DNA of 50,950 nucleotides from Thermobacillus sp. ZCTH02-B1 (GCF_002159085.1 NZ_LZRU01000034.1:1-50950); one strand, 5' to 3'. Numbered from the stretch's first letter, positions 37,405 to 47,763 are shown. Numbers and translations are program-made. The notes: generated by a model not told the origin, from the sequence alone.

Positions 37405-38028
37405 TTACGTCCCGCCGGTTCCCGCACCCGCAGTCAGCGCGAGGAACCGGCTGAGCAGCTTCATGCCCAGCTCGCCGCTTTTCTCGGGATGGAACTGCAT
37501 CCCGTACAAGGATCCGCGGCCGACAATCGCCGCGACCGGACCGTGGTAATCGGTTGTCGCGATTAGATCGCCGCTATTCTCCGCCAGGACGTGATACGAA
37601 TGCACGAAATAGACGTGACCGGGCTCGAGCCCGGCGGTCAGCGGGCTCTTCCGCTCGAACCTCAGCCGGTTCCAGCCCATGTGCGGCACCTTGAACGGTC
37701 CCCGGAACCGGACGACGCGGCCGGGCAGGAGCCCGAGCCCCTCGTGCCGGCCGTGCTCCTCGCTCTCGCCGAACAGGAGCTGCATCCCGAGGCAGATGCC
37801 GAGCATCGGCCGGCCCGACCGGGCGAACGCCTTCGCCGCCTCGTCCAGCCCGCTCGCGCGCAGGTTGCGCATCGCGTCGCCGAACGCGCCGACGCCGGGC
37901 AGAATCGCGCCGTCCGCGGCCAGGATTTCGTCGGGATCGCCGGTGACCTTCACCTCATGGCCGAGCCGTTCGACCGCCTTGCTGACGCTGTGCAGATTGC
38001 CCATGCCGTAATCGATGATCGCGATCAT
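37405..38028 (-). CDS. hisH: Imidazole glycerol phosphate synthase, glutaminase subunit
   Basis: A 207-residue class I glutamine amidotransferase that feeds ammonia to HisF. The nucleophile cysteine is in [15 protein letters not shown] (about 80), and the His-Glu pair is in [13 protein letters not shown] (about 185). The N-terminus [17 protein letters not shown] carries the oxyanion-loop GxGN. It follows hisB by five bases; the ATG has GGGAG 12 bases upstream. Confidence 0.95.
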   Translation of the reverse strand: MIAIIDYGMGNLHSVSKAVERLGHEVKVTGDPDEILAADGAILPGVGAFGDAMRNLRASGLDEAAKAFARSGRPMLGICLGMQLLFGESEEHGRHEGLGLLPGRVVRFRGPFKVPHMGWNRLRFERKSPLTAGLEPGHVYFVHSYHVLAENSGDLIATTDYHGPVAAIVGRGSLYGMQFHPEKSGELGMKLLSRFLALTAGAGTGGT

Positions 38029-38032
38029 CCGC

Positions 38033-38632
38033 TCACAGCACTCCCTTGGTCGACGGGACGCCCGTAACGCGCGGATCGATGCTCGACGCTTCGTCCAGCG
38101 CCCGGCCCAGCGCCTTGAACACCGCCTCGATCATATGGTGGGTGTTGCGCCCGTAATGCACGATGACGTGCAGCGTCATGCGCGCTTCCAGCGCCAGCTT
38201 CCACAAAAATTCATGCACGAGCTCGACATGGAAGCTGCCGACCGTCTGCGACGGGTACTCGGCCCGGTACTCGAAGTGCGGCCGGTTGCTGATGTCGATC
38301 ACGACCTGCGCCAGCGCCTCGTCCATCGGGACGAACGCGTTTCCGTAGCGCGTGATACCGCGCTTGTCGCCGAGCGCCTCGTGGATCGCCCGGCCGAGGC
38401 AAATGCCGATGTCCTCGACCGTGTGGTGGTCGTCGACATGCACGTCGCCCGTGGCCTGTACGTTCAAGTCGAAATGGCCGTGCTTCGCGAACAACTCGAG
38501 CATGTGGTTCAGGAACGGCACGTCCGTCTCGATCGACGTCTCCCCCGTGCCGTCGAGCGCGAAGCTCAGCGTAATGTCCGTTTCGCCTGTCTTGCGGGCG
38601 ATGTTCGCCGCGCGTATGACCGGTTCCGTCAT
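38033..38632 (-). CDS. hisB: Imidazoleglycerol-phosphate dehydratase
   Basis: A 199-residue manganese enzyme of histidine synthesis. Metal-binding histidine motifs are [16 protein letters not shown] (about 43), [13 protein letters not shown] (about 70), [14 protein letters not shown] (about 140) and [20 protein letters not shown] (about 165). It is the monofunctional form without a phosphatase domain, in keeping with the separate hisJ. ATG 38632 follows AGAGGG by eight bases. Confidence 0.95.
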   Translation of the reverse strand: MTEPVIRAANIARKTGETDITLSFALDGTGETSIETDVPFLNHMLELFAKHGHFDLNVQATGDVHVDDHHTVEDIGICLGRAIHEALGDKRGITRYGNAFVPMDEALAQVVIDISNRPHFEYRAEYPSQTVGSFHVELVHEFLWKLALEARMTLHVIVHYGRNTHHMIEAVFKALGRALDEASSIDPRVTGVPSTKGVL

Positions 38633-38636
38633 CGCT

Positions 38637-39944
38637 TCAGCCCTCTTTTCCACGATCTTGGTTTTGCTCCGCCTTCAGCCGGACCTCCACGGCCCGGGCG
38701 TGGGCTTCGAGCCCTTCCCGCCGGGCCAGCGTCATGATGTTGCCGCCGTGTTCAAGCAGCGCCTCCCGGCTGTAACGGATCAGGCTCGACTTCTTCACGA
38801 AGTCGTCGACGCCGAGCGCCGAGGCAAACCGCGCCGTGCCGTTCGTCGGCAGGATGTGGTTCGGCCCGGCGAAATAATCGCCGACCGGCTCCGTGCTGTA
38901 CGCACCGAGGAAAATCGCGCCCGCGTTCTCGATCCGCCCGACGATGTCCATCGGGTCCGCCGTCATGATCTCGAGATGCTCCGGCGCGAGCCGGTTGACG
39001 ACCTCGATCGCCTCCTCGAGGGAATCCGCCTTGAGAATCGCGCCGTAATCGTCGATCGACTTCCGCGCGATCGCCGCCCGCGGCAAATCGGCGAGCTGCC
39101 GCTCCACCTCGTCCCTGACCGCCCGGGCCAGCGCCTCGGACGTCGTCACGAGCACCGCGGACGCCATCTCGTCGTGCTCCGCCTGCGACAGCAGGTCGGC
39201 CGCGACGTACACGGGATCGGCCGTCTCGTCGGCCAGCACGACGATCTCGCTCGGCCCGGCGATGCTGTCGATGTCGACCGCGCCGTACACCTCGCGCTTC
39301 GCGAGCGCGACATAGATGTTGCCGGGACCGCAAATCTTGTCCACCGGCGCGATCGTCTCCGTGCCGTAGGCGAGCGCGGCGATCGCCTGCGCGCCGCCGA
39401 CCCGGTAAATCTCCTTCACGCCCGCCTCGGCCGCCGCGACGAGAATGTACGGGTTGATGCCCGATTCGCCCCCCGTCGCCGGCGGCGTCACCATGACGAT
39501 CTCGGGCACGCCGGCCACCTGCGCGGGAATGACGTTCATCAGGACGGACGACGGATAGGCCGCCTTTCCGCCCGGCACATAGACGCCGACCCGCCGGAGC
39601 GGACGGACGATCTGGCCGAGCAGCGTGCCGTCCGGCGACGGCTCCATCCACGACGTCCGCTTCTGCTTCTCGTGGAACGCGCGGATGTTCGCGGCCGCCT
39701 CGCGGATCGCCGCGAGGAACTCCCCGTCCACCCGTCCGTACGCCGCCCGGATCTCCTCCTCCGTCACCTTAAGCTCCGCCGGCGCGAGCTGGATGCGATC
39801 AAACCGCTCGGTGTACCGGAGCAGCGCCGCGTCGCCCTCCGCCCGAACCGCCGCGATGATCTCGCGCACCGCCGCGTTCTGCTCCGGGCTGCCGTATTCG
39901 ATTTCGCGCTTCAGTTGGAATTCGCCCGCCGCCATGATGCGCAT
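38637..39944 (-). CDS. hisD: Histidinol dehydrogenase
   Basis: A 435-residue zinc enzyme that oxidises histidinol to histidine with two NAD. Zinc ligands are in [15 protein letters not shown] (Gln, His near 260), and [16 protein letters not shown] (about 365) carries the catalytic region. NAD-site segments include [16 protein letters not shown] (about 115) and [13 protein letters not shown] (about 185). The start at 39944 is preceded by GAGGGGTG; an ATG three codons later is possible. The open frame extends well upstream into the 167-base hisG-hisD gap, where I see no gene. Confidence 0.95.
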   Translation of the reverse strand: MRIMAAGEFQLKREIEYGSPEQNAAVREIIAAVRAEGDAALLRYTERFDRIQLAPAELKVTEEEIRAAYGRVDGEFLAAIREAAANIRAFHEKQKRTSWMEPSPDGTLLGQIVRPLRRVGVYVPGGKAAYPSSVLMNVIPAQVAGVPEIVMVTPPATGGESGINPYILVAAAEAGVKEIYRVGGAQAIAALAYGTETIAPVDKICGPGNIYVALAKREVYGAVDIDSIAGPSEIVVLADETADPVYVAADLLSQAEHDEMASAVLVTTSEALARAVRDEVERQLADLPRAAIARKSIDDYGAILKADSLEEAIEVVNRLAPEHLEIMTADPMDIVGRIENAGAIFLGAYSTEPVGDYFAGPNHILPTNGTARFASALGVDDFVKKSSLIRYSREALLEHGGNIMTLARREGLEAHARAVEVRLKAEQNQDRGKEG

Positions 39945-40111
39945 GGCCCACACCCCTCGTTGTGTGAATGTCCGCCTGCAATGTCGTGCATCCATGCACC
40001 GGATTCGCGGGGCCGTCATCGGAACGGCGAAGCCGTCCGTCTTCCGCCGCCCCGCGCTGACGTCCGTCAGCGCCGACGCCGGTCCCCGGCGTTCGCTCCG
40101 GCACACCGCGG

Positions 40112-40750
40112 TCACGACGAAGCCCTGCGCTGCAGCGTCTGTTGCAGCCGGTCGCACAGGGCCTGGATCGCCTCGTTCTTCATCCGGTAGCTGACCCGGT
40201 TCGCGATAAGCCGGCTCGTCACGTCGAACATGACCTCCATCTCGACGAGGCCGTTCTCGCGCAGCGTCGCGCCCGTCTCGACCATGTCGACGATCCGGTC
40301 CGCGAGGCCGACAAGCGGCGCCAGCTCGATCGAGCCGTTCAGCTTGATGACCTCGACCTGCTGCCCGCGCTCGCGGAAATATTGCGCCGCGACGTTCGGA
40401 TACTTCGTCGCGACGCGCGGATGGACGACCGGCTTCCAGTCCGGCAGCCCGATCACCGACATCCGGCACTTCGCGATGCCGAGATCGAGCAGCTCGTAGA
40501 CGTCCTTGTTCTCTTCCATCAACACGTCCTTGCCGACGACGCCGATGTCGGCCACGCCGTACTCGACATAGGTCGGCACGTCGACCGGCTTGGCCATGAT
40601 GAACGACATCCCCGCCTCGGGGACATCAAAGATCAGCCTGCGGCTGTCGTCGAAGTCGTCCGGGATCGGGAATCCCGCGTCCCGGAACAGCTGCGATGCC
40701 TGTTTGTAGATGCGTCCCTTCGGCATCGCGACCATCAGCGTGTCACGCAC
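40112..40750 (-). CDS. hisG: ATP phosphoribosyltransferase, short form
   Basis: A 212-residue first enzyme of histidine synthesis, joining ATP and PRPP. It is the short form, which lacks the C-terminal histidine-sensing domain and works with HisZ. Recognisable segments are [13 protein letters not shown] (start), [21 protein letters not shown] (about 57, broken by the conserved Gly-Val) and the PRPP-binding [11 protein letters not shown] (about 160). GTG 40750 stands eight bases after GGGAGG; the upstream GTG 40759 overlaps that ribosome-binding site. It overlaps hisZ by eight bases. Confidence 0.94.
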   Translation of the reverse strand: MRDTLMVAMPKGRIYKQASQLFRDAGFPIPDDFDDSRRLIFDVPEAGMSFIMAKPVDVPTYVEYGVADIGVVGKDVLMEENKDVYELLDLGIAKCRMSVIGLPDWKPVVHPRVATKYPNVAAQYFRERGQQVEVIKLNGSIELAPLVGLADRIVDMVETGATLRENGLVEMEVMFDVTSRLIANRVSYRMKNEAIQALCDRLQQTLQRRASS

Positions 40751-41978
40751 CGCCGTCACCTCCCGCGGCCGCCGGTCCGAAGAAGCGCTCGAACCGCTCG
40801 TACGCCGCGCCGTTGTACCGGATCGGTCCGTCCCCGCGGCGCGACTGCTCCAGCGCCTCGGCCTCCGCGACCGTCATCCGCGCCGTCACGGCGACGAGCC
40901 CCTCGGCGCGCAGGCGGCCCGCTTCGGCCAGCGCCGCGTTTCTCCCGGCCGCGTCGTAGCCGATCAGCACCCGGCCCCGGCCCGTGTCGTCCGCGCCGCC
41001 GTCCACGAGATCGAGGATGCGCGTCGTCTTCAGCGCGAAGCCGGTCGCCGGAGCCGGCCGGCCGAACTGCGCCAGCAGGTTGTCATACCGGCCCCCGCTC
41101 GCGACGGGGAACCCGAGATCCGCCGCGTACCCCTCGAACGTCATGCCGGTATAATAGGAAAAATCTCCGATCATCGTCAGATCGATCAGCACGTGCTCCG
41201 TCACGCCGTATGCGTCGAGCACGTCCCAGATCGCGCACAGGTGGTCCATCGCCTGCCGCGCCGCGGGGTCCGGACTCAGCTCCTTCGCCTGGCGGCACGT
41301 CTCCCGGCCGCCGCGCAGCCGCAGGATATCCTCGAGATCCCGCTCCGCCTGCGGCGGCAGCCCGAGCGAGCGAAGCCGCTCCCGGTATCCGACGTGGTCG
41401 CGGCGAAGCAGGTGGGCCTTCAGCTCCTCCTGCGCCTCCGCATCGCCGCTGAGCTTCTCACGCAGCAGCCCGTTCAGGAAGCCGACATGGCCGATCGCGA
41501 TCTTGAACCGCTCCACGCCTGCCGCCTGGAGCGAAGCGATCGCGAGCGCGACGACCTCGGCGTCGGCGTCGGGCGACGGATCGCCGATCAGCTCGACGCC
41601 GGTCTGGAAAAACTCCGCTTCCCGGCCCGCCTCCTCCTCGATCGAGCGGAACACGTTCGCGTGGTAGGAGAGCCGGAGCGGCAGCGGCGCATCCCGGAGC
41701 AGCGACGCGGCGACGCGCGCGATCGGCGCCGTCATGTCGGAGCGCAGCACGAGCGTCATGCCCCGGTTGTTGAGCAGCTTGAACAGCTTGCTGTCCGACG
41801 TTGCGCTCGCGACGCCCACCGTGTCGTAATATTCCATGGTCGGCGTCATGATCTGCTCGTAGCCCCAGCGTCTCATGCAGTCGAGCACCCGCATTTCGAT
41901 GTGCCGGAGCTTCGCCACGATATGGGGCAGATAGTCCCTGACGCCGGCCGGTTTCTCGAAACCTTTCGGTTTGGCCAT
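40743..41978 (-). CDS. hisZ: ATP phosphoribosyltransferase regulatory subunit HisZ
   Basis: A 411-residue histidyl-tRNA synthetase paralogue that lacks tRNA binding and supplies histidine feedback to short HisG. Class II synthetase motifs survive in [17 protein letters not shown], the [15 protein letters not shown] segment, [15 protein letters not shown] and [15 protein letters not shown]. The anticodon-binding domain seen in HisRS is absent, and the C-terminal region carries [18 protein letters not shown]. First gene of the his operon. A GGGTGA precedes the ATG; no clear T-box or histidine leader peptide was seen in the 5' region. Confidence 0.94.
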   Translation of the reverse strand: MAKPKGFEKPAGVRDYLPHIVAKLRHIEMRVLDCMRRWGYEQIMTPTMEYYDTVGVASATSDSKLFKLLNNRGMTLVLRSDMTAPIARVAASLLRDAPLPLRLSYHANVFRSIEEEAGREAEFFQTGVELIGDPSPDADAEVVALAIASLQAAGVERFKIAIGHVGFLNGLLREKLSGDAEAQEELKAHLLRRDHVGYRERLRSLGLPPQAERDLEDILRLRGGRETCRQAKELSPDPAARQAMDHLCAIWDVLDAYGVTEHVLIDLTMIGDFSYYTGMTFEGYAADLGFPVASGGRYDNLLAQFGRPAPATGFALKTTRILDLVDGGADDTGRGRVLIGYDAAGRNAALAEAGRLRAEGLVAVTARMTVAEAEALEQSRRGDGPIRYNGAAYERFERFFGPAAAGGDGGA

Positions 41979-42287
41979 GATGGAGTCACCCGCTGATGCT
42001 TCATCGAGTTAAAGCGTTAATATGCTACCATGCTACCAAAATAAAGGAGTTGATCGTATCGTAACACGGAAGGGCGGCCCCGTCAAGCCGGGTCCGCCCC
42101 CTGTCACGATTTCGCCACTCCCCTGTCCATCATTCATCCTATTATTTCCTGACGGATGCAACACCGATACAACCTCCGAACCGCCGCCCGACGCCGCGGG
42201 CCGGCACGCAGCGTCAGCCGGTTCTTTCACCGGCGACGGGCCGGCGCGGCGCTCCGCTGTCCCGCTTGTCGTCACGTCCGGCACCCG
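41979..42287. other. Intergenic region upstream of hisZ
   Basis: This 309-base stretch holds no convincing gene. A GC hairpin at 42072-42099 (GGGCGG ... CCGCCC) could end the upstream membrane-protein transcript but has no T-run. AT-rich sequence at 42015-42050, with two direct GGTAGCAT-like copies, is the likely his promoter zone (TTTATT, 17 bases, TATTAA), at low confidence. Confidence 0.5.
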
Positions 42288-42935
42288 TCACGCCCGGTAC
42301 CTCCGCCTCCGGATCGCCCGCGTGAACAGCCAGGACAGCAGCACCGCGAGCGCAAGTCCGCCGGACCACAGCACCGCCGGCTTCGTCGCTTCCCGGACGG
42401 TCGGACGCCGCGCGGATGGCCCGTCCTCCGGCACGAGCCGCTCGTAGATCGTCTTCACCTTCAACCCGTATCGGGCGAGATACCGGTCCACTTCCTCCTG
42501 GCTGAAGTACGACGATTCCGCCCTGCCGTTCTTCAGCTTGATACAGCCGAGAGAGCCGCCGGCGATCGCATGGCCGCCGACTTCCGTCCTGCGGAGCAGC
42601 ACGAGATAGGTGGATCCTTTGTCCAGCTCGCCTTGCCCGTCTTCCCGCGGGACCAGCGCCGTCATCTCCGATTTCCGGTCGAGCCCTCCCTTGATCGGAA
42701 TGTCGACGCGGAACGTGTACCGGCGGTCCGCTTCTCCTTCCGCCGTCCGGCCGGTCACCGTGCCGACGAACACGATGTCCGCCCGGACCGACAGCTCGTC
42801 GAGGGACGGCATCGGGAATTGAAGCGCTTCCACGTTGGGGGACGCCCAAACTGCGCCGATCAGCGCCGCCCCCATGGCGAACAGCACGGCAAGCCAGACC
42901 CGTACGCGCCGGTCGCAACTCCGAATCCGGTGCAA
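42288..42935 (-). CDS. Unrecognised exported protein with C-terminal membrane anchor
   Basis: A 215-residue protein I cannot assign. It begins with a basic N-terminus and a hydrophobic signal or anchor segment (about 15-35). An extracytoplasmic domain of about 140 residues follows, with ADIVFVGTVTG, YTFRVDIPIKGGLDR and STYLVLLRRTEV, a beta-rich pattern. A second hydrophobic helix (about 185-203) ends in the basic RAIRRRRYRA, so the C-terminus should face the cytoplasm. TTG 42935 is chosen because GGGGAGG stands seven bases before it; the open frame extends 16 codons further to 42983 without a ribosome-binding site. It lies between yvoF and hisZ, a spot where B. subtilis has no such gene. Confidence 0.7.
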   Translation of the reverse strand: MHRIRSCDRRVRVWLAVLFAMGAALIGAVWASPNVEALQFPMPSLDELSVRADIVFVGTVTGRTAEGEADRRYTFRVDIPIKGGLDRKSEMTALVPREDGQGELDKGSTYLVLLRRTEVGGHAIAGGSLGCIKLKNGRAESSYFSQEEVDRYLARYGLKVKTIYERLVPEDGPSARRPTVREATKPAVLWSGGLALAVLLSWLFTRAIRRRRYRA

Positions 42936-43009
42936 ATGTGCCCCTCCCCGTCGCAGCGCATGCCCTTGTAACATATGACGCAAGGGGCGGCGGGACGTTG
43001 CGCCGGTTT

Positions 43010-43531
43010 CTAATTTTTTTCTTCCGAACGCCCGTCGGCGTCCGCTCCCGCGTCCTTCCGGAGATCCCGCAGCGGATTGCCGCCGACGAACGCACCGGGC
43101 GGCACGTCCCGGTGCACGACGGAGCCGGCCGCGACGACGGCGCCGTCGCCGATCGTCACGCCGGGCAGGATCGTCACGTTCGCGCCGATCATCACGTTGT
43201 CTCCGATCACAACGTCCCCGAGCCGGTATTCATCGATCAGATACTCATGCGCGAGTATCGTCGTGTTGTAACCGATGATCGTGTTGTTGCCGACCCTGAT
43301 TCGTTCGGGAAAGAAGACATCCACCATCACCATGAGGCCGAACGCCGTATGCCGGCCGACCTTCATGCCGAGCACCCGCCGGTAGATCCAGTTCTTGAAC
43401 GGAAGTGAAGGCGAGTAGCGGGCCAGCTGGATGAAAATGAAATTCCGCACCGCCTTCATCCGGCTGACCGTCTTGTACACCTGCCACAGCGAATTCGGTC
43501 CCTCGACCGGATAGCGCTCCAGCTTCCTCAC
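43010..43531 (-). CDS. yvoF: Left-handed beta-helix acyltransferase, YvoF-like
   Basis: A 173-residue hexapeptide-repeat protein of the maltose/galactoside acetyltransferase group. Hexad repeats occupy about residues 60-155 (VGNNTIIGYNT, VIGDNVMIGANV, IGDGAVVAAGSVV), and the end GAFVGGNPLRDLRK is typical for acetyl-CoA transferases. The acceptor is unknown. Its start overlaps the ppaX stop as ATGA, and the order hprK-lgt-ppaX-yvoF is the same as in B. subtilis. The C-terminal 15 residues are hydrophilic. Confidence 0.88.
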   Translation of the reverse strand: MRKLERYPVEGPNSLWQVYKTVSRMKAVRNFIFIQLARYSPSLPFKNWIYRRVLGMKVGRHTAFGLMVMVDVFFPERIRVGNNTIIGYNTTILAHEYLIDEYRLGDVVIGDNVMIGANVTILPGVTIGDGAVVAAGSVVHRDVPPGAFVGGNPLRDLRKDAGADADGRSEEKN

Positions 43532-44190
43532 GGCGCCCCCCGCTCCAATCCCGCAAGTTCGTACAGGTCACGCATGTCGCGGATGATGTGCTGCGCGCCC
43601 GCGTCCAGCAGCACGCGTTCGCCCTTGAGCGACCAGGCGACGCCGACCGGCACGGCCCCGGCCGCGACGGCCGACTCCATGTCGGCCGGGCTGTCGCCGA
43701 CCATGAGCGTCCGGCGGGGGCTTGCGCCGAGCGCCCCGAGCGCTTTGAGCACCGGTTCGGGATGCGGCTTCGGATGCGCCACGTCGTCGAGCGACACGAC
43801 GGTATCCATGTAGCCGTCGATGCCCGTCAGCTTCATGCCGAGCATCGCCGTCATCCGCCACTTCGTCGTGACGACGCCGAGTTTGAGCCCCTCCGCCTTG
43901 AGCCGCTCCAGCACCTCGGCCACATGCGGGAATGCCTTCACCAGCGCGTCATGTTCGCGCAGATTGTATTCCCGGTACGCCTTGACCAGATCCTCGACAT
44001 CATCCCGGCCGCTAAACAGCCGAAGCTGCTCCCTCAGCGGCTTGCCCATGTGCGGAATGATGTGCTCCCGGCCGAACTCCGGCGGCACCACGCCGCGCAG
44101 CGCATGGAACATGGAACGGATGATCAGTTCGTTCGTATCGAGAATCGTCCCGTCCAGATCAAACAGAACGGCTTCCATTCGCGTCGTCAT
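43528..44190 (-). CDS. ppaX: Pyrophosphatase PpaX
   Basis: A 220-residue haloacid-dehalogenase hydrolase that removes the pyrophosphate released when HprK dephosphorylates HPr-Ser-P. The catalytic motif I is LFDLDGTILDTNEL, the threonine of motif II is in GVVTTKWRMT (about 105), the lysine is in AHPKPHPEPV (about 140) and motif IV is MVGDSPADMESA (about 165). The small helical cap is inserted after motif I. Its 5' end overlaps the lgt 3' end by 32 bases, and its stop overlaps the next start. Confidence 0.93.
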   Translation of the reverse strand: MTTRMEAVLFDLDGTILDTNELIIRSMFHALRGVVPPEFGREHIIPHMGKPLREQLRLFSGRDDVEDLVKAYREYNLREHDALVKAFPHVAEVLERLKAEGLKLGVVTTKWRMTAMLGMKLTGIDGYMDTVVSLDDVAHPKPHPEPVLKALGALGASPRRTLMVGDSPADMESAVAAGAVPVGVAWSLKGERVLLDAGAQHIIRDMRDLYELAGLERGAP

Positions 44191-45412
44191 CGTGCTGCGT
44201 TCCTTTCATGCCGTCCGCTGCATCGGACCGTGCTTTGTTCGCCGGCCGCTCCCCGTCTTCCGGCGTCCCGGGCGCATCCTTCTCCCGTCGTTCCGGACCG
44301 CCGGCCGCCGCGCGATCCCGCCGGTCCGGGCTTCCCGCGGCCTGCGCATCGTCCGCCTCCCGCCGTTTCGGGCTTCCCATGGCCGGCGCTCCATCCGCCT
44401 CCGGCTCGCCGTCCGCGCCGTCGCGCCGCTCGTCCGCCGGCTCCCGATCCCCGCGCGGCTTCCCCGTCAGCGGCAGCTCGACCGGGCCTTCGGGCCGCCG
44501 CACGACGATCGGGTCGGCATACCGCTCCTTCGCGGCGCCGCTCAGGCGTCGGTACACGATGAGCGCGACGCACCCCAGCACGAGCAGGACGGCGAGCAGC
44601 TGCGACGTGCGCACATTGCCGTAATTCGGATCGAGATCCCCCTGCTCGAACAGGGCGGTCATCGGCGACCAGAGTCCGTTCAGCAGCGAAGCCAGCCAGT
44701 CCGGGCCCTTGAAGGCGAGGCTGTCGGTCCTGAGGCCTTCGATGAAGAACCGTCCGGTCGAATACCAGATGATGTAGCCGAGGAAAATTTCGCCCGCCCT
44801 CACGAACGCCTGACGCCGAAGCACGAACAGCAGCACGATCCCCAGGAAACTCCAGATCGACTCGTACAGGAACGTCGGGTGGCGGTACATGCCTTCGATG
44901 TACATCTGATTGACGATGAAATCCGGCAGATGAAGCGTATTCCGGAGGAACGATTCCTCGACGGGGCCGCCGTACGCTTCCTGGTTGACGAAGTTGCCCC
45001 AGCGGCCGATCATCTGACCGATCAGAAACGACGGCGCGCAGATGTCGGCCATCCGCCAGAACGGATATCCCTTCACGACGACGTAGATGCCGCCGCTCAA
45101 GACGGCGCCGATCAGCGCGCCGTAGATCGCGATCCCGCCGTGCCAGATCGCGAAGATCTCCCAGGGGTTGTCCCGGTAATGCTCCCACTGGAACGCCACA
45201 TAGTAGGCGCGCGCCCCGATCAGCGCGCACGGCGTGCCGATCAGCATCAGATCCATGAACAGATCCGACGTGATGCCGAACCTGCGCCCTTCCCGGATCG
45301 CAAAGACGAGGCCGAGCAATGCCCCGAAGCCGATGATCGTGCCGTACCAGGTCAGATTGATCGGCCCGAGCCGAAGCAGGACCGGATCAATCGCCAGTGC
45401 GAAAGACTGCAT
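44159..45412 (-). CDS. lgt: Prolipoprotein diacylglyceryl transferase with long C-terminal tail
   Basis: A 417-residue membrane enzyme that adds diacylglycerol to the lipobox cysteine of prelipoproteins. About residues 1-290 form the normal seven-helix enzyme, with HGGIAIYGALIG (about 92) and the signature GRWGNFVNQEAYGGP (about 130), HPTFLYESIW and the GRFFIEGLRTDSL segment. Residues from about 300 on are a hydrophilic tail rich in Arg, Asp, Glu, Gly and Pro, with imperfect GSPxRR-type repeats, not found in the roughly 270-residue B. subtilis enzyme. ATG 45412 is preferred over 45442. It starts 16 bases after hprK. Confidence 0.93.
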   Translation of the reverse strand: MQSFALAIDPVLLRLGPINLTWYGTIIGFGALLGLVFAIREGRRFGITSDLFMDLMLIGTPCALIGARAYYVAFQWEHYRDNPWEIFAIWHGGIAIYGALIGAVLSGGIYVVVKGYPFWRMADICAPSFLIGQMIGRWGNFVNQEAYGGPVEESFLRNTLHLPDFIVNQMYIEGMYRHPTFLYESIWSFLGIVLLFVLRRQAFVRAGEIFLGYIIWYSTGRFFIEGLRTDSLAFKGPDWLASLLNGLWSPMTALFEQGDLDPNYGNVRTSQLLAVLLVLGCVALIVYRRLSGAAKERYADPIVVRRPEGPVELPLTGKPRGDREPADERRDGADGEPEADGAPAMGSPKRREADDAQAAGSPDRRDRAAAGGPERREKDAPGTPEDGERPANKARSDAADGMKGTQHDDDANGSRSV

Positions 45413-45428
45413 GTAGCCGTCCGCCCCC

Positions 45429-46367
45429 TCATTCGAAGTCATCCACGTCTTCGGCGATGGTCTCCGTCAACTTGTTCGTGAATTGGAGCGCGGCGTTGTA
45501 TCCCATCCGCTTCAGCCGGTAGTTCATTGCCGCCACCTCGACGATGACCGCGAGGTTCCGGCCCGGCCGGACCGGAATCGTGACCAGCGGCACGTCGGTA
45601 TCGATGATGCGGGTCATCTCCTCGTCCAGCCCGAGGCGGTCGTACTGCTTCTCCTGCTGCCAGTTCTCGAGCCGGATGACCATCTCGATCCGCTTCTGCG
45701 TCCGGATCGCGCCGGCGCCGAACAGCGTCATCACGTTGATGATGCCCAGGCCGCGGATTTCCAGCAGATAGCGGATCAGCTCCGGAGCGGAGCCGTACAG
45801 ATGCCCGTCCGACGTCTGAATGATCTCGACCGCGTCATCGGCGACGAGCCGGTGGCCGCGCTTGACCAGCTCCAGCGCCGTCTCGCTCTTGCCGATGCCG
45901 CTGGAACCGGTGATGAGCATGCCGATGCCGTACACGTCGACCAGCACGCCGTGAATCGTCGCGGTCGGCGCCAGTTTCTGCTCGAGGAAGCCGGTCATTT
46001 TGCTGATCAGGTAGGTGGTGGCCATCGAGGAGCGAAGCACGGGAATCTTCTTCAGGTTGGCCTGCTCGATCAGCTCCTCCGGCACGTCAAGTCCGCGCGT
46101 CACGATGATGCACGGCGTCTCGTCGCGGCAGAGCCGGCGCATCCGGTCCTTCCGGATCTCCGGATCGAGCGTCTGGAAAAATGTCAGCTCGGTGCGGCCG
46201 AGAATCTGGATGCGTTCGCCCGGATAATGATCGAAATATCCCGCCATCTCAAGGCCGGGGCGATGCAGGTCGTCCACCGTGATGGTGCGGTTCAGACCCT
46301 CCGCCCCCGCCACGACTTCCAGTTGGTATTGCTTGACCAATACGGATACTTTGACGGACTTTGCCAA
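45429..46367 (-). CDS. hprK: HPr kinase/phosphorylase
   Basis: A 312-residue bifunctional enzyme that phosphorylates Ser-46 of HPr and Crh and removes it again. The N-terminal domain (1-130) is typical. The P-loop is [18 protein letters not shown] (about 155), the catalytic His/Asp area is [11 protein letters not shown] (about 175), and the HprK signature is [20 protein letters not shown] (about 200). It controls carbon catabolite repression through CcpA. Its partners PpaX (about 1.2 kb away) and a Crh-like HPr (25071-25340) are both in this window. Confidence 0.96.
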   Translation of the reverse strand: MAKSVKVSVLVKQYQLEVVAGAEGLNRTITVDDLHRPGLEMAGYFDHYPGERIQILGRTELTFFQTLDPEIRKDRMRRLCRDETPCIIVTRGLDVPEELIEQANLKKIPVLRSSMATTYLISKMTGFLEQKLAPTATIHGVLVDVYGIGMLITGSSGIGKSETALELVKRGHRLVADDAVEIIQTSDGHLYGSAPELIRYLLEIRGLGIINVMTLFGAGAIRTQKRIEMVIRLENWQQEKQYDRLGLDEEMTRIIDTDVPLVTIPVRPGRNLAVIVEVAAMNYRLKRMGYNAALQFTNKLTETIAEDVDDFE

Positions 46368-46503
46368 CGTCCTGTCCTCCTTGCCGCCTGCCGTGTCGCG
46401 GCCCTGATGCTGACGTGAAGCCCGGAGGCTTCCGCCTGCCGCCCTTTACCATCGTAACCGATCGGATGGCTTTGCGCAACGCGGGCCGTCCGGACAACAG
46501 CAA

Positions 46504-46526
46504 AAGCCGCCCCTAAGGGGCGGCTT
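46504..46526 (-). terminator. Terminator of msmX-type gene
   Basis: AAGCCGCCCCT (46504-46514) and its complement (46516-46526) form a tight stem; the minus strand continues with TTTTGCTG. It lies 26 bases after the ABC gene stop. Confidence 0.8.
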
Positions 46527-46552
46527 GCATTGCGTACCGCAGATCCTCCGGA

Positions 46553-47674
46553 TCAGTTCTCGAACACGTTCAGCTCCGTCTCCGGATCGAAGATATGAAT
46601 CTTGTTCATGTCAATCGCGAGCTTGACGTTCGCGCCTTCCTTCACGTCGGAGCGGGCATCGAGACGCGCGATGACGGTATCGCTGCCGAGGCCGGCGAGG
46701 TAGACGTTCTTCTCGTGACCGAGGTTTTCCACGACTTCCGCCATCGCCGAGACGATGCTGTTCGGCGACGCGTCCAGGAAGATCGGCTCGTCATGGAAGT
46801 CTTCCGGACGGACGCCCAGGATGACTTCCTTGTTCACATAGCCCTTCTCGCGGATGATCGACGCCTTGCCCTCCGTCAGCACGACATCGAGACCATCCGC
46901 CTTGAAGTGCACGGCGCCGTCGCGCTCGTAGAGTCCACCCTTGATGAAGTTCATCGAAGGCGATCCGATGAAGCCGGCGACGAACATGTTGATCGGATGA
47001 TTGTACAGCGTCTCCGGCGTGTCCGCCTGCTGGATGACGCCGTCCTTCATGACGACGATCCGGTCGCCCATCGTCATCGCTTCGATCTGGTCGTGCGTGA
47101 CGTAGATGACGGTCGTCTCAAGCCGCTTCGCGAGCTTCGAGATTTCCGCGCGCATCTGTCCGCGCAGCTTCGCGTCCAGGTTGGAGAGCGGTTCGTCCAT
47201 CAGGAACACCTGCGGCTCGCGGACGATGGCACGGCCGAGCGCAACGCGCTGCCGCTGACCGCCGGAGAGCGCTTTCGGCTTCCGGTCCAGCAGGTGCTCG
47301 ATATCGAGGATTCTCGCTGCCTCGCGGACCCGCTTGTCGATTTCGGACTTCTTGAACTTCCGCAGCTTCAGACCGAACGCCATGTTCTGATAGACGTTCA
47401 TGTGCGGGTACAGCGCGTAGGATTGGAACACCATCGCGATGTCCCGGTCCTTCGGCGCGACGTCGTTCACGAGCCGGTCGCCGATGTACAGCTTGCCTTC
47501 CGAGATTTCCTCGAGCCCTGCGATCATCCGCAGCGTCGTCGACTTGCCGCAGCCGGACGGGCCGACGAGGACGAGGAACTCCTTGTCCTTGATGTCGAGG
47601 TTGAAGTCCTTGACCGCCGGTACCTCGGAGCCGGGATAGCGTTTGTAGACGTGTTCCAGACGTACGCCTGCCAT
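46553..47674 (-). CDS. msmX: Multi-sugar ABC transporter ATPase (MsmX/UgpC type)
   Basis: A 373-residue ATPase that energises several carbohydrate importers lacking their own. Walker A is [16 protein letters not shown] (about 38), the Q-loop [10 protein letters not shown], the signature [14 protein letters not shown] (about 135) and Walker [15 protein letters not shown] (about 158). The C-terminal part (about 240-373) is the MalK-type regulatory OB domain, with [13 protein letters not shown]. It stands alone without permease or binding protein genes, as msmX does in Bacillus, supporting a shared role. ATG follows GGGGGAAGAGAG. Confidence 0.92.
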   Translation of the reverse strand: MAGVRLEHVYKRYPGSEVPAVKDFNLDIKDKEFLVLVGPSGCGKSTTLRMIAGLEEISEGKLYIGDRLVNDVAPKDRDIAMVFQSYALYPHMNVYQNMAFGLKLRKFKKSEIDKRVREAARILDIEHLLDRKPKALSGGQRQRVALGRAIVREPQVFLMDEPLSNLDAKLRGQMRAEISKLAKRLETTVIYVTHDQIEAMTMGDRIVVMKDGVIQQADTPETLYNHPINMFVAGFIGSPSMNFIKGGLYERDGAVHFKADGLDVVLTEGKASIIREKGYVNKEVILGVRPEDFHDEPIFLDASPNSIVSAMAEVVENLGHEKNVYLAGLGSDTVIARLDARSDVKEGANVKLAIDMNKIHIFDPETELNVFEN

Positions 47675-47763
47675 GCTCTCTTCCCCCTAAGCCCTTGAAT
47701 GGAATGCTACCACCATCTTAGCGCACCGCAGGTGCCCAAGAAAATGCACAAACCCTACAAAAA

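Noticed and set aside
37318..37566. Plus-strand frame in the hisH-hisF gap as a hisA remnant
   Set aside because: It overlaps hisH on the opposite strand and shows no resemblance to a phosphate-binding TIM barrel.
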